Origin: Micromonospora saelicesensis
GTDB lineage: Bacteria > Actinomycetota > Actinomycetes > Mycobacteriales > Micromonosporaceae
Direction of reading: 5' to 3'
NCBI RefSeq assembly: GCF_900091575.1
Contig: NZ_FMCR01000002.1
Coordinates: forward strand, 105,787 to 169,786
DNA length: 64,000 nt
Made by a program: the position numbers and the translations under genes. Below the pieces are notes generated by a model that had not been told where the DNA came from, searched no databases, and saw nothing but the letters and a program-made list of their open reading frames with translations. Positions 25,991 to 34,399 of the stretch are shown one piece after another (the first letter of the stretch is position 1; each line of letters opens with the position of its first letter).

Positions 25991-26737
25991 ATGGGTGAAC
26001 CAGACCAGCCGAGCACCGCTCGCATGATCGATTTTTGGCTCGGCGGGCAGCATCACTTCCCCGTGGACGTGGCCGCCGCGAACGCGTTTGAGCAGGCGTA
26101 CGGCCCGTGCGCGCCGGTGTTCCGCGAGCTGCGGGCGTTCCTGGGCCGGGCGGTGCGGGCGATGGCCGCCCAGGGCGTGGACGGGTTCCTGGTGTTCGGC
26201 GCCGGGGTGCCGACGATGGGCAACGTGCACGAGGTCGCCACCGACGCGACAGTGCTCTACACCGACGTCGACCCGGTCACCATCCGACTGGGACAGAGCA
26301 TCCTCGCCGGCAGCGACCGGGCCGGCTACGGCTTCGGCGACGCGACCGATATCGGCACTGTCGACCCGGCGCAGCTGCACCGTTTCGTGCCGGGCTGGGG
26401 TCGGCGGCCGGTCGGGGTGGTCTTCCTCGGCCTGGCGGCGTTCCTCGACGACGCCACGCTGACCCGCACCCTCGAGGAGCTGTACGCTGCCGCGGCGCCG
26501 GGCAGCCTGCTCGCGGTGGACTTCGACACCGAGGAGCTGGCCGGCCACCCGCAGGCGCTGGCCATGATGGGACCGCAGTTCCGGATGCGTCCACCGGCGG
26601 CGTTCGCGCCGCTGCTGGGTCGGTGGGCGCCGACGGCGGACGGGATCGTCCCGGTCGCCGAGTGGCGGCCGGACGGCCCGCCGGCGCGGGTGCCCGACGC
26701 GTTCCACGGTGTGCTCGCGACCCGCGCGGGTGACTGA
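25991..26737 (+). CDS. SAM-dependent methyltransferase, PF04672 (DUF574) type
   Basis: 248 residues from the ATG at 25991, with GGGAGGGAG upstream and a TACGCT -10 box at 25957-25962. It begins with the family pattern TARMIDFWLGGQHHFPVD, followed by FRELRAFLGRAVR, and VLYTDVDPVTI as the SAM-binding acidic turn. This family is strongly expanded in actinomycetes and its substrates are unknown. Confidence 0.88.
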   Translation: MGEPDQPSTARMIDFWLGGQHHFPVDVAAANAFEQAYGPCAPVFRELRAFLGRAVRAMAAQGVDGFLVFGAGVPTMGNVHEVATDATVLYTDVDPVTIRLGQSILAGSDRAGYGFGDATDIGTVDPAQLHRFVPGWGRRPVGVVFLGLAAFLDDATLTRTLEELYAAAAPGSLLAVDFDTEELAGHPQALAMMGPQFRMRPPAAFAPLLGRWAPTADGIVPVAEWRPDGPPARVPDAFHGVLATRAGD

Positions 26738-26808
26738 CCGCGCCGATCATCCGTCCGGTGGCGTCCGTATGATGCTTGCCCTATAGCAAGCTTCTGGGGA
26801 GGACGACG

Positions 26809-27981
26809 ATGGTAGACGCGCCGGACATGGTGTCGCGCGCGTTGCGCGAGGCTCCGCCCGACCAGTTGGCGGAGGCAGCGGACCGGGCGATCCGGTCCGC
26901 GATGGGCGCGCTGCGCACCGACGTCTTCGTCGCCGACTACCGGATCAGCGGCCTCTGGCCGGTGCTGGACCCGGACCTGCCGGCGGGCGGCTTCCTGGCC
27001 TGCCACACCGTGGCGCAGCGCTGCTTCAGCAGCCAGCAGCCGGTACGCGACGGTGAAGGCCCCTGCCGGCTCTACCTGCCCTTGACGGTATGGGGGGAGC
27101 GGCTTGGCGTGCTGCTGATCGAGCTTCCAGCCGTACCGAACGCGACGGTCACCGGTCGGGCGACGGACATCGCCGGCGCCCTGGCCGTGGCGATGCGCGC
27201 GGCGGACCGGGAGACCGACCGTTACCGGCGGGCCCGCCGTCGGGAGCGACTGACGATGGCCGCCGAGATGCAGTGGGACCTGCTGCCCGGTCGTGGTGTG
27301 TCCCACCACGCGTTCGATCTGGCCGGCCAGCTCGAACCGGCGTACACGGTCGGCGGCGACCACTTTGACTGGTCGTTGGACGGCGACCGTCTCACCGTCA
27401 CGGTGCTCAACGGCGAGGGCAGTGGGCTGGCGGCGTCCCTGTTGACCGCCGTCACTGTCAACGCGATGCGCAACGCGCGGCGCTCCGGTGGCGGCCTGGT
27501 GGAACAGGCCGAGCTGGCCTCGGACACGGTCTTCTACCAACACCGCGGCGCTCGGCACGTGGCCACCCTGCTGCTCGAGGTGGACACTCGCGTCGGCCGG
27601 GTGCGGGCGGTCGACGCGGGCTCCCCCCATCTGTTGCGGATGCGAGGGTCCACGGTCGAGCCTCTGAAGCTGGATCAGCAGCTGCCGCTGGGCATGTTCG
27701 CCGAGACCCGCTACGAGCTTCAGGAGGTGCAACTCGCCCCGGGTGACCGGCTCTTCGTGGTCAGTGACGGGGTGTGGGCCGCCGAGCCGCCGGGTCAGGA
27801 GCCGTACGGGCAGCGGGTGATGGCTCGTTCCCTGCGCGCCACGCGGCTGCAGCCGCCGGCCGAGGCGGTTGGTACGGTGATGCGCGAACTGCACGCCTAT
27901 CACGCGGATTCCGATCTGCGCGACGACGCCGTCGTGGTCTGTCTGGACTGGCACGGTCCGCGCGAACGGGGCACGGGGTGA
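26809..27981 (+). CDS. SpoIIE/PP2C-type serine phosphatase
   Basis: 390 residues from the ATG at 26809 (GGGGAGG upstream). The N-terminal ~150 residues form a sensor-like region without a recognisable PAS or GAF signature. The C-terminal ~230 residues are an SpoIIE phosphatase domain: MAAEMQWDLLPGRGV, the metal motif TVGGDHFDW, and LFVVSDGVW. Such proteins dephosphorylate anti-anti-sigma factors. The 5' region has TATGAT at 26769-26774 and a dyad GCTTGC/GCAAGC at 26774-26791, which may be an operator. A MarR gene follows with possible overlap. Confidence 0.88.
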   Translation: MVDAPDMVSRALREAPPDQLAEAADRAIRSAMGALRTDVFVADYRISGLWPVLDPDLPAGGFLACHTVAQRCFSSQQPVRDGEGPCRLYLPLTVWGERLGVLLIELPAVPNATVTGRATDIAGALAVAMRAADRETDRYRRARRRERLTMAAEMQWDLLPGRGVSHHAFDLAGQLEPAYTVGGDHFDWSLDGDRLTVTVLNGEGSGLAASLLTAVTVNAMRNARRSGGGLVEQAELASDTVFYQHRGARHVATLLLEVDTRVGRVRAVDAGSPHLLRMRGSTVEPLKLDQQLPLGMFAETRYELQEVQLAPGDRLFVVSDGVWAAEPPGQEPYGQRVMARSLRATRLQPPAEAVGTVMRELHAYHADSDLRDDAVVVCLDWHGPRERGTG

Positions 27982-28037
27982 GATTCGCCGCCGCGTTGCC
28001 GGGCGGGCACCAGCGCGACGACGGCAGGGGACATCAG

Positions 28038-28499
28038 GTGGAGCGACCTGCGGATCTCGCCGCGGCGATCGACGCGGCCGCCGGGACGCTGATCGCCGTG
28101 CTGGAGTCGGCCGCGTTGCGGCATCAGGTGCCGCCCACCCAGCTGAGAGTGCTCACGCTGATCTGCGGCCGTCCGGAGACCAACGTCAACGGGTTGGCGG
28201 AGTTGCTGGACGTGGTGCCGTCGTCGGCGAGCCGCCTGTGCGACCGGTTGGAGGCGACCGGGCTGTTGCGTCGGGTGGCCGATCCGCGTGATCGGCGTGA
28301 GGTGCGGTTGGTGCCGACCGCTGCGGCGCTGACCCTGTTGGGGGAGTTGGCCGAGCGGCGCCAGCGCGCGGTGCAGGCGGTGTTGGACCGGATGCCGGTG
28401 CGGATGCAGCACGAGCTGTTGCTGGCGCTGGCCGGGTTCGCTCGGGCGGCGACGTCGGCGCCCGAGCAGCAGACCGATCCCGCCGTCCAGACGGCCTGA
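28038..28499 (+). CDS. MarR family regulator
   Basis: 153 residues from a GTG at 28038 with AGGGGA 7 nt upstream; an in-frame GTG at 27978 overlapping the phosphatase stop would add 20 residues. The winged helix is clear: LRVLTLICGRPETNVNGLAELL, VVPSSASRLCDRLEATGLL, then the wing RVADPRDRREVRLVPT. It is cotranscribed or coupled with the SpoIIE-type phosphatase, suggesting a linked stress response, though the target genes are not evident. Confidence 0.88.
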   Translation: MERPADLAAAIDAAAGTLIAVLESAALRHQVPPTQLRVLTLICGRPETNVNGLAELLDVVPSSASRLCDRLEATGLLRRVADPRDRREVRLVPTAAALTLLGELAERRQRAVQAVLDRMPVRMQHELLLALAGFARAATSAPEQQTDPAVQTA

Positions 28500-28518
28500 G
28501 CGTCGTCCCCTCTTCCAC

Positions 28519-28793
28519 TAGTATCCTAGGACGCTTTAGGCGTGGTGATCCACGCCACAGTGCGGCACAGCCGCACCGACAGCCCGCGGCGGCGCCCGGG
28601 CAGCGAGAGGAAGCCCGATATAGTGGCAGCGCACCTACCCGGCCCGCGATCTTCGAGATCGCGGGCCGCATCAGGGGAAGGGGCCCCACCCGGGGCCGCA
28701 GGGGAGAGCCGGCGCTGGTCGGCCCGACAGCGCGTACGACCCTCAGCCGCGCCCGGCGCCGGCCGGGGGCCCGCGTGCCGTGGAGGAGGATCG
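28519..28793 (+). promoter_or_regulatory. Hairpin-rich leader of the phosphatidyltransferase gene
   Basis: A TAGTAT -10-like box (28519-28524) opens a leader of about 265 nt. Clear hairpins: 28539-28556 (7 bp, TGAT loop), 28560-28576 (7 bp, ACA loop), 28641-28667 (12 bp, TCG loop) and 28682-28697 (6 bp). Weaker ones near 28582-28601 and 28710-28760 are possible. There is no plausible protein gene. I could not match it to glycine, cobalamin, SAM, M-box or ydaO consensus features that I know. Confidence 0.55.
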
Positions 28794-29426
28794 GTGTCGC
28801 GTCGGCAGGCTCGGGCAGAGCAACCGCGGGACACCGGTGACGAGACTCCCGGCAACCAGGTGCTCACCCTGCCCAACCTGATCAGCTTCGGGCGGCTGCT
28901 GGGCGTGCCGCTCTTCCTCTACCTGTTCCTGGTGGCGCGGGCCGACGTGGCGGCGGTCGTTGTGCTGGCCATCGGCGGCACCACCGACTGGGTCGACGGC
29001 TGGATCGCCCGCCGCCTGCACCAGGTCAGCCGCCTGGGCGAGCTGCTCGACCCGCTCGCCGACCGGCTCTACATTCTCGCCACCCTGGTCGCCTTCACCG
29101 CGCGGGAGGTGGTGCCGTGGCAGTTCACCGCGGCGCTGCTGGCCCGTGAGGTGCTCCTGCTGGCCTCGCTGGCGGTGCTGCGTCGCTACGGGTACGGGCC
29201 GCCGCCGGTGCACTACGTGGGCAAGACCGCCACGTTCCTGCTGCTCGCGGCGTTCCCAGTGCTGCTGCTGGCCAGCGCGGCGACCGACGTGGCGACGGCG
29301 GCGAGCGCCATCGGTTGGGCGTTGGCCTGGTGGGGGCTGGTGCTGTACTGGGTGGCCGGCGGGATGTACATCGTGCAGGCGGCCCGACTGGTGCGCGGGG
29401 CGCGCGGTCCGGGAGCGGCGGGGTGA
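28794..29426 (+). CDS. CDP-alcohol phosphatidyltransferase
   Basis: 210 residues from a GTG at 28794 with GGAGGAGG upstream. The catalytic pattern D-x2-D-G-x2-A-R-x8-G-x3-D-x3-D is complete in VDGWIARRLHQVSRLGELLD and its surroundings (about residues 63-88). Five or six hydrophobic helices follow, usual for the family. By position it corresponds to mycobacterial pgsA2 (Rv1822), the first gene of a conserved block; the exact phospholipid product is not proven. The next gene overlaps as GTGA. Confidence 0.93.
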   Translation: MSRRQARAEQPRDTGDETPGNQVLTLPNLISFGRLLGVPLFLYLFLVARADVAAVVVLAIGGTTDWVDGWIARRLHQVSRLGELLDPLADRLYILATLVAFTAREVVPWQFTAALLAREVLLLASLAVLRRYGYGPPPVHYVGKTATFLLLAAFPVLLLASAATDVATAASAIGWALAWWGLVLYWVAGGMYIVQAARLVRGARGPGAAG

Positions 29427-30367
29427 GCGCGCCGCGGCTGGGAAAACCCGGCCAGGACCGGGTGTACGCGCCGGACTTCCTCACCGAGCTGTTCCGCAAT
29501 CCGCTGGATCCGGGGTACGCGGACGCGGCTGCCGCGCGTCGGCGCTCGGCGGAGTCGGCTCCGGCGCGCGGGTGGCGGGCGTTGCCGGCACGGTCGGTGA
29601 GCCTGGTCGTGGTGGTGATGCTCGGTTTCCTGTTCGCGGTGGCGTACCGGCAGACGATGGCGGACGAGCCGGGGCGGAGCCAGGCCCGTTCGGGTCTGGT
29701 GACGCAGATCAAGGAACGGGAGAGCCAGACCGATCGGTTGTCCACGCGGGCGGACCAGCTGCGCGAGGAGGTCAGTCGGCAGCGGGACGCGGCGTTGAGC
29801 GGGTCGGCCGCTGCCCGGTTGCGCAACCTGGAGGCGAGCACCGGGCTGGGTCGGGTGCGCGGTGATGGTGTGGTGGTGCGGTTGGCGGACGCGCCGGACA
29901 AGGCGGACGCGGTCACCGGTGCCGGCGCTGGCCCGCCGCGGGTGCTCTACAGCGACCTGCAGGGTGTGGCGAACGCGTTGTGGAGTGCTGGCGCGGAGGC
30001 GATCGCCATCAACGGGCAGCGGTTGACGTCGACGTCGACGATCCGGTCGGCCGGTGAGGCGATGCTCGTGGATTTCCGGCCGGTGACCGGGCCGTACGAG
30101 GTGTCGGCGATCGGGCCGGGTTCGATGCGGCGCAAGTTCGAGGACAGCCGCAACGCGGCGCTGATGCGGAAGGTCGCGCAGGGGACCGGGTTGTCGTTCG
30201 GTGTGCGGGAGGCGGATGACCTCACCCTGCCGGCGGCGCCGGAGCCGCAGCTACGCTACGCCAAGCCGTCGGTCAGTCCGAGCCCTTCCGCGTCGGGTGT
30301 CCGTTCCGGCAGTCCCGGGTCGTCCGGTCCGGCGACGACTGTTAGCCCCTCCGGAGGTGGCCGATGA
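29423..30367 (+). CDS. DUF881 membrane-anchored protein (first copy)
   Basis: 314 residues from a GTG at 29423 overlapping the previous stop. A cytoplasmic N-terminus of ~55 residues, one membrane helix (SLVVVVMLGFLFAVAYRQ), a coiled coil (about 90-135: QIKERESQTDRLSTRADQL), then the DUF881 domain with VLYSDLQGVANALWSAGAEA and INGQRL. The C-terminus is a Ser/Gly/Pro-rich tail. It corresponds to Rv1823 by gene order. Related to YlxW/YlxX proteins near division genes in Firmicutes; molecular role unknown. Confidence 0.9.
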   Translation: MSAPRLGKPGQDRVYAPDFLTELFRNPLDPGYADAAAARRRSAESAPARGWRALPARSVSLVVVVMLGFLFAVAYRQTMADEPGRSQARSGLVTQIKERESQTDRLSTRADQLREEVSRQRDAALSGSAAARLRNLEASTGLGRVRGDGVVVRLADAPDKADAVTGAGAGPPRVLYSDLQGVANALWSAGAEAIAINGQRLTSTSTIRSAGEAMLVDFRPVTGPYEVSAIGPGSMRRKFEDSRNAALMRKVAQGTGLSFGVREADDLTLPAAPEPQLRYAKPSVSPSPSASGVRSGSPGSSGPATTVSPSGGGR

Positions 30368-30696
30368 TCGCGGTGCTGGCGTTGCTCGCCGGTGTGGTGC
30401 TGGGCGTGTGGCTTGATCCCACGGTGCCGGCGGCGTTGCAGCCGTACCTGCCGATCGCGGTGGTGGCCGCGTTGGACGCGGTGTTCGGTGGGGTGCGGGC
30501 CCGGTTGGACCGCATCTTCGACGACAAGCAGTTCGTGGTGTCGTTCATTTCGAACGTGCTGGTGGCTGGTCTGATCGTGTATCTGGGTGACCAGTTGGGG
30601 GTGGGCGGGCAGTTGTCCACCGGTGTGGTCGTTGTGTTGGGTGTGCGTATCTTCGGCAACGTGGCGGCGATCCGTCGGCACCTTTTCCGGGCGTAG
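30364..30696 (+). CDS. sbp: Small basic protein, DUF1290 (Sbp) family
   Basis: 110 residues with three hydrophobic helices (MIAVLALLAGVVLGVWL, the segment around LPIAVVAALDAVFGG, and LVAGLIVYLGDQLG). It matches the small basic protein family (Rv1824 position; YlxX/Sbp in Bacillus) that always accompanies DUF881 genes. ATGA overlap with the upstream gene. The conserved gene pair suggests a membrane complex with the flanking DUF881 proteins; this is inferred. Confidence 0.92.
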   Translation: MIAVLALLAGVVLGVWLDPTVPAALQPYLPIAVVAALDAVFGGVRARLDRIFDDKQFVVSFISNVLVAGLIVYLGDQLGVGGQLSTGVVVVLGVRIFGNVAAIRRHLFRA

Positions 30697-30707
30697 GTTG
30701 GGTTGCG

Positions 30708-31730
30708 ATGAGTGACGAGCAGACCGACACGGGGACGGGGTGGCCGCAGCCGGCCGGTCCGGTGCGGCCGGGTGGGCCGGCGGGTGAGCCGGATCCGCGG
30801 CCCGATGCACCGGATCCGGATGAGTTGAGCCCGTTGGCGCCGCAGGGGCCGGCGCAGCCGTCGGATGACGAGCCTGCGGCGGAGCCGGGTGTGGAGCCGG
30901 TCGACGATGGTGCGACGGTGGACCTGAGCGCGGTGTCGCGGTCGGGGGAGCCGCCGCTCGCGGGTTCCGACGGGTTGGCGGAGCCGCCGCTCGCGGGTTC
31001 TGACGGGTTGGCGGCGCCGGTGGCGGCTGGTCGGTCCCGGTGGAGTGCGGCCGGGGTGATGATCGCCGCGTTGTTGGCGTTGCTGGGGTTCACGTTGGTC
31101 GTGCAGTTGAAGACGACGTCGACGGACCCGACCCTGGGGGCCACCCGGCAGGAGGACCTGGTCCGGATCCTGTCGGATCTGGATGCGCGGGAGAACCGCC
31201 TGCAGCAGGACATCCGGGCTCTGGAGGACAGTCAGCGGCAGTTGCAGTCGGGTGAGCAGGGTCGTCAGGCGGCGTTGGATGAGGCGACGCGGCGGGCGGA
31301 CGAGCTGGGCATCCTGGCGGGGACGTTGCCGGCGGTGGGGCCGGGATTGACGGTGCAGTTCGACGCCGGTGTGAAGCCGATCTCGGCGAACCGGGTGTTG
31401 GACGCGGTGCAGGAGTTGCGTGGTGCGGGCGCCGAGGCGATGCAGATTTCCGGTGGGGACCGGGCGACGGTGCGGATCATCGCGTCGACGTACTTCCTCG
31501 ATGGGGACAACGGGTCGTTGATGGTGGAGGGGCGTCGGTTGTCGGGGCCGTACACGATCACGGTGATCGGTGATCCAGCGACGATGCGTACGGCGTTGAA
31601 CATTCCTGGTGGGGTGGTGGCGTCGGTCCGGGGTGACGGCGGTAACGTGACGTTTGGGGAGCGTGAGGTTGCCGAGGTTTCGGCGCTGCACGTGCCGATC
31701 AAGTTGGAACACGCCCGTCCGGTCTCCTGA
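30708..31730 (+). CDS. DUF881 membrane-anchored protein (second copy)
   Basis: 340 residues. A long acidic, Pro/Gly/Glu-rich N-terminal region (about 1-105) contains a tandem repeat (PPLAGSDGLAE, PPLAGSDGLAA). A membrane helix (SAAGVMIAALLALLGFTLVV), a coiled coil (about 145-200) and the DUF881 domain with NRVLDAVQELRGAGAEAMQI follow. Rv1825 by gene order. It differs from the first copy by its long cytoplasmic tail. It starts 11 nt after sbp. Confidence 0.9.
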   Translation: MSDEQTDTGTGWPQPAGPVRPGGPAGEPDPRPDAPDPDELSPLAPQGPAQPSDDEPAAEPGVEPVDDGATVDLSAVSRSGEPPLAGSDGLAEPPLAGSDGLAAPVAAGRSRWSAAGVMIAALLALLGFTLVVQLKTTSTDPTLGATRQEDLVRILSDLDARENRLQQDIRALEDSQRQLQSGEQGRQAALDEATRRADELGILAGTLPAVGPGLTVQFDAGVKPISANRVLDAVQELRGAGAEAMQISGGDRATVRIIASTYFLDGDNGSLMVEGRRLSGPYTITVIGDPATMRTALNIPGGVVASVRGDGGNVTFGEREVAEVSALHVPIKLEHARPVS

Positions 31731-31748
31731 CCGGCGCGGCCGCGCCGG
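31731..31748 (+). terminator. Palindromic hairpin after the DUF881 gene
   Basis: A perfect 18-nt palindrome (CCGGCGCGG and its complement) begins directly after the DUF881 stop codon. It could attenuate read-through into gcvH or act as an RNA processing site. Confidence 0.45.
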
Positions 31749-31790
31749 ACCCGGGTGGTCCGGGGCACCGATGGATGAAGGACGCGTCTG

Positions 31791-32171
31791 GTGATTCCCG
31801 AGGATCTGCGATACACCGCCGAGCATGAGTGGGTGGCGGGTGACGGCACGGCTTCGGTCCGGGTCGGCATCACCCACTTCGCGCAGGACGCGCTCGGTGA
31901 CATCGTGTACGTGCAGTTGCCCGAGGCGGGTGCGGTGGTCGCGGCCGGTGACTCGTTGGGTGAGATCGAGTCGACCAAGAGCGTGTCGGAGATCTACGCG
32001 CCGGTGGCCGGTACGGTGGCGGCGCGCAACGACGCGTTGGCTGACACGCCTGAGCTGATCAACACTGATCCGTACGGTGAGGGTTGGTTGGTGGAGATCA
32101 CGCCGAACGATCCGACTGCGACGGATGGGTTGCTGACGGCGGCCGCGTATCAGAAGATCACCGAAGGCTGA
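31791..32171 (+). CDS. gcvH: Glycine cleavage system H protein
   Basis: 126 residues, normal length. The lipoyl-lysine motif GEIESTKSVSEIYAP is intact (Lys near residue 64), as are the flanking EHEWV and EGWLVEITP stretches. The H protein shuttles the aminomethyl group between P, T and L proteins. The P-protein gene lies 11.6 kb downstream. The GTG start has AAGGA upstream. In mycobacteria gcvH is Rv1826, in the same position relative to DUF881 and garA. Confidence 0.96.
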   Translation: MIPEDLRYTAEHEWVAGDGTASVRVGITHFAQDALGDIVYVQLPEAGAVVAAGDSLGEIESTKSVSEIYAPVAGTVAARNDALADTPELINTDPYGEGWLVEITPNDPTATDGLLTAAAYQKITEG

Positions 32172-32212
32172 GTGTGCTTGATCCGGTGCGTGGGATGTCT
32201 GCGCGCGTCCGG

Positions 32213-32241
32213 TTGCCCTGCATTTCGGCGCTGGCTAGGCT
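32213..32241 (+). promoter_or_regulatory. Probable promoter of the FHA gene
   Basis: TTGCCC (32213-32218) and TAGGCT (32236-32241) are separated by 17 nt, a good housekeeping-type arrangement, 145 bp upstream of the FHA gene. Confidence 0.5.
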
Positions 32242-32307
32242 CGCCCAGTCGACCGAGAACCCAATAGTTGAGCGTTGCGGAATTGCCTTCCCGGGCACGG
32301 GGAGCCA

Positions 32308-32335
32308 GCCGCCGGGTGTTCAAGTGCCCGGCGGC
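32308..32335 (+). promoter_or_regulatory. Hairpin in the FHA gene leader
   Basis: A perfect 9-bp stem (32308-32316 with 32327-32335) with a 10-nt loop lies in the 5' leader of the FHA gene, about 50 nt before the start. It could be an attenuator or a leader stabiliser. Confidence 0.45.
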
Positions 32336-32385
32336 CAGACCCGCCATTACCCGACGCCGACCGAACAGATCCGTGAGGTGGTCCC

Positions 32386-32838
32386 ATGACGCGGCCAGAC
32401 GACGAGTTCCCCCCACTCGACGTCACTTCGACGCTCAATCTCGGTTCGCTCGACGAAGTGCTGGAGGGGCCGGATACCGATGTGGTTCCGAGCCGGATGT
32501 CCGGTTCGTTGCCGCCGGGTATGGCGCTGCTGGTGGTTCGTCGAGGCCCGAATGCGGGTGCCCGGTTCCTGTTGGACCACGATGTGACGACCAGTGGCCG
32601 GCACCCGGACAGTGACATCTTCCTGGACGACGTGACGGTGTCGCGTCGGCATGCGGAGTTCCACCGCGATGGTGGGACGTTCACGGTGCGGGACGTGGGC
32701 AGCCTGAATGGCACGTACGTCAATCGTGAGCGGGTTGAGGCGGCCACGTTGAGCAATGGTGACGAGGTTCAGATCGGTAAGTTCCGGGTGGTGTTCATCG
32801 CCGGTCCGCGCCCGGAGGAGGAGGCCGGCCGGGGGTGA
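32386..32838 (+). CDS. garA: FHA-domain regulator of the GarA/OdhI type
   Basis: 150 residues. The FHA domain (about 60-140) has its phosphothreonine-binding residues: SGRHPDSDI, TVSRRHAEF and SLNGTYVNRE. GarA inhibits 2-oxoglutarate dehydrogenase and glutamate dehydrogenase and activates glutamate synthase, controlled by PknB/PknG phosphorylation of an N-terminal ETTSVF motif. Here that motif is replaced by LDVTSTLNLGS, which keeps two Thr but not the consensus. The position matches Rv1827. The start codon has GAGGTGG upstream. Confidence 0.9.
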   Translation: MTRPDDEFPPLDVTSTLNLGSLDEVLEGPDTDVVPSRMSGSLPPGMALLVVRRGPNAGARFLLDHDVTTSGRHPDSDIFLDDVTVSRRHAEFHRDGGTFTVRDVGSLNGTYVNRERVEAATLSNGDEVQIGKFRVVFIAGPRPEEEAGRG

Positions 32839-33590
32839 ACGAGCCTGCGGCCTCCATGTCACCCGGGGCGGCTCGGTCTGAGCCGCTGATGAGCATCGGT
32901 GAGGTGCTTGGGCAGTTGCGGGTGGATTTTCCGGATACCACGATTTCGAAGCTGCGGTTTCTTGAGGCCGAGGGTTTGGTCGAGCCGCAGCGGACGGCGG
33001 CGGGTTACCGGAAGTACAGCTGGGACGATGTGGCGCGGTTGCGGTTCGTGTTGACCGCGCAGCGGGACAAGTACCTGCCGTTGCGGGTGATCCGGGAGCA
33101 GTTGGCGCAGTGGGATTCGTCCGGTGAGCAGCCGGGGCGGTCGCGGCCGGCGTTGGTGGCGGTTGGTCCTGATGGTGCGGTGCCGGGTCGTGAGTTGGCG
33201 GAGCCGGCCGAGTCGTCGCAGGTGCGGCTCGGCCGGGCGGATCTGGTGGCGCGCAGTGGGATCGACGAGTCGACGTTGGTGGAGTTGGAGCGGCTCGGTG
33301 TCCTGGTGTCGGATCCGCCGGGGTGGTATGACGCGGATGCTCTGATCATCGCGTCGGCGGTGGCGGGGTTGGCGGCGTACGGGTTGGAGCCGCGGCACCT
33401 GCGGGGTTATCGGACGGCGGCGGACCGGGAGGTCGGTTTGTTCGCGCAGTTGGTGGCCCCGTTGGCGCGGCAGAGTGATCCGGCGGCGCGGGCTCGGGCG
33501 GCGGAGACGGCGCGGGAGTTGGTGGCGTTGTCGGAGCAGTTGCACGCGGCGTTGGTGCGGGTGGGGCTGCGGTCGACGTTGGGTCGGTGA
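32835..33590 (+). CDS. MerR family regulator (Rv1828-like)
   Basis: 251 residues from a GTG overlapping the FHA gene stop. The winged helix near the N-terminus reads MSIGEVLGQLRVDFPDTTIS, then KLRFLEAEGLVEPQRTAAGYRKY. The C-terminal half is a longer effector-like domain (DLVARSGIDESTLVELERLG) instead of a short metal loop, so it is not a metal sensor. It matches Rv1828 in position and layout. Confidence 0.92.
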   Translation: MNEPAASMSPGAARSEPLMSIGEVLGQLRVDFPDTTISKLRFLEAEGLVEPQRTAAGYRKYSWDDVARLRFVLTAQRDKYLPLRVIREQLAQWDSSGEQPGRSRPALVAVGPDGAVPGRELAEPAESSQVRLGRADLVARSGIDESTLVELERLGVLVSDPPGWYDADALIIASAVAGLAAYGLEPRHLRGYRTAADREVGLFAQLVAPLARQSDPAARARAAETARELVALSEQLHAALVRVGLRSTLGR

Positions 33591-33775
33591 GGGTGCCCGG
33601 TGGGTGGCGGTTGAGCGGAAAGATCTCTTCCGGGAAGCGTGCCGTAGGCTTGCCGGGGTAACCCCTTTTCGGCGCGGGCGTGGTGCTGTAGCGCATGGGA
33701 CGGCCGTGTTGCGGTCCGTGTACCGTGCAGGGAAGGGCGCGGTGCGGCGTAGGTGACAACGACACGGAGGCGGCG

Positions 33776-34240
33776 GTGCGCGAGCTGAGCGTGGTCGGAG
33801 TTCGGGTGGAGCTGCCCAGCAACCAGCCGATCGTCCTGCTCAGGGAGGTCGAGGGGGACCGCTATCTGCCGATCTGGATCGGCGCGGTCGAGGCCACGGC
33901 TATCGCTTATGAGCAGCAGGGGGTCAAGCCGGCCCGGCCGTTGACGCATGATCTTCTGCGGGATGTGTTGGCGGCGTTGAAGGCGCCCTTGCAGGCGGTG
34001 GAGATCACCGAGCTGAAGGAGAACGTCTTCTACGCGGATCTGTTGATCGGCGATGGGGTGCGGGTGTCGGCGCGGCCGAGCGATTCGATCGCGTTGGCGT
34101 TGCGGGTTGGTGCGCCGATTCGTTGTGCGGAGCAGGTCCTCAGCGAGGCGGGGATCGTTATCCCTGATGAGCAGGAGGACGAGGTGGAGAAGTTCCGCGA
34201 GTTCCTGGAGCAGGTGCGTCCGGAGGATTTCGCGGGCTGA
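33776..34240 (+). CDS. Bifunctional nuclease family protein (DUF151)
   Basis: 154 residues from a GTG at 33776 with GGAGG upstream. The conserved DUF151 features are present: LPIWIGAVEATAIA near residue 35 and ARPSDSIALALRVGAPI near residue 100, with an acidic C-terminus (EQEDEVEKFREFLEQV). It matches Rv1829 in the block. The family is reported to have nuclease activity in plants; the bacterial role is unclear. Confidence 0.92.
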   Translation: MRELSVVGVRVELPSNQPIVLLREVEGDRYLPIWIGAVEATAIAYEQQGVKPARPLTHDLLRDVLAALKAPLQAVEITELKENVFYADLLIGDGVRVSARPSDSIALALRVGAPIRCAEQVLSEAGIVIPDEQEDEVEKFREFLEQVRPEDFAG

Positions 34241-34399
34241 GGTGTGCCCGGGCTCGGTTGGTGATCTTTCTCGGTGGCTGCGCGGCGTGTCGCGTCGGTT
34301 CCTCCGTGGTAACCCCTGACGGTGGCGATAGGGTTTCCATGTCGAGGGGTGCGCGTCCCGGAAACGATGCGTTGCCACAGTGACGGGGAGGTTGTCCGG

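Noticed and set aside
28519..28793. Known riboswitch or RNase P RNA upstream of the phosphatidyltransferase
   Set aside because: I found none of the conserved sequence elements I know of for M-box, cobalamin, SAM, ydaO or RNase P.
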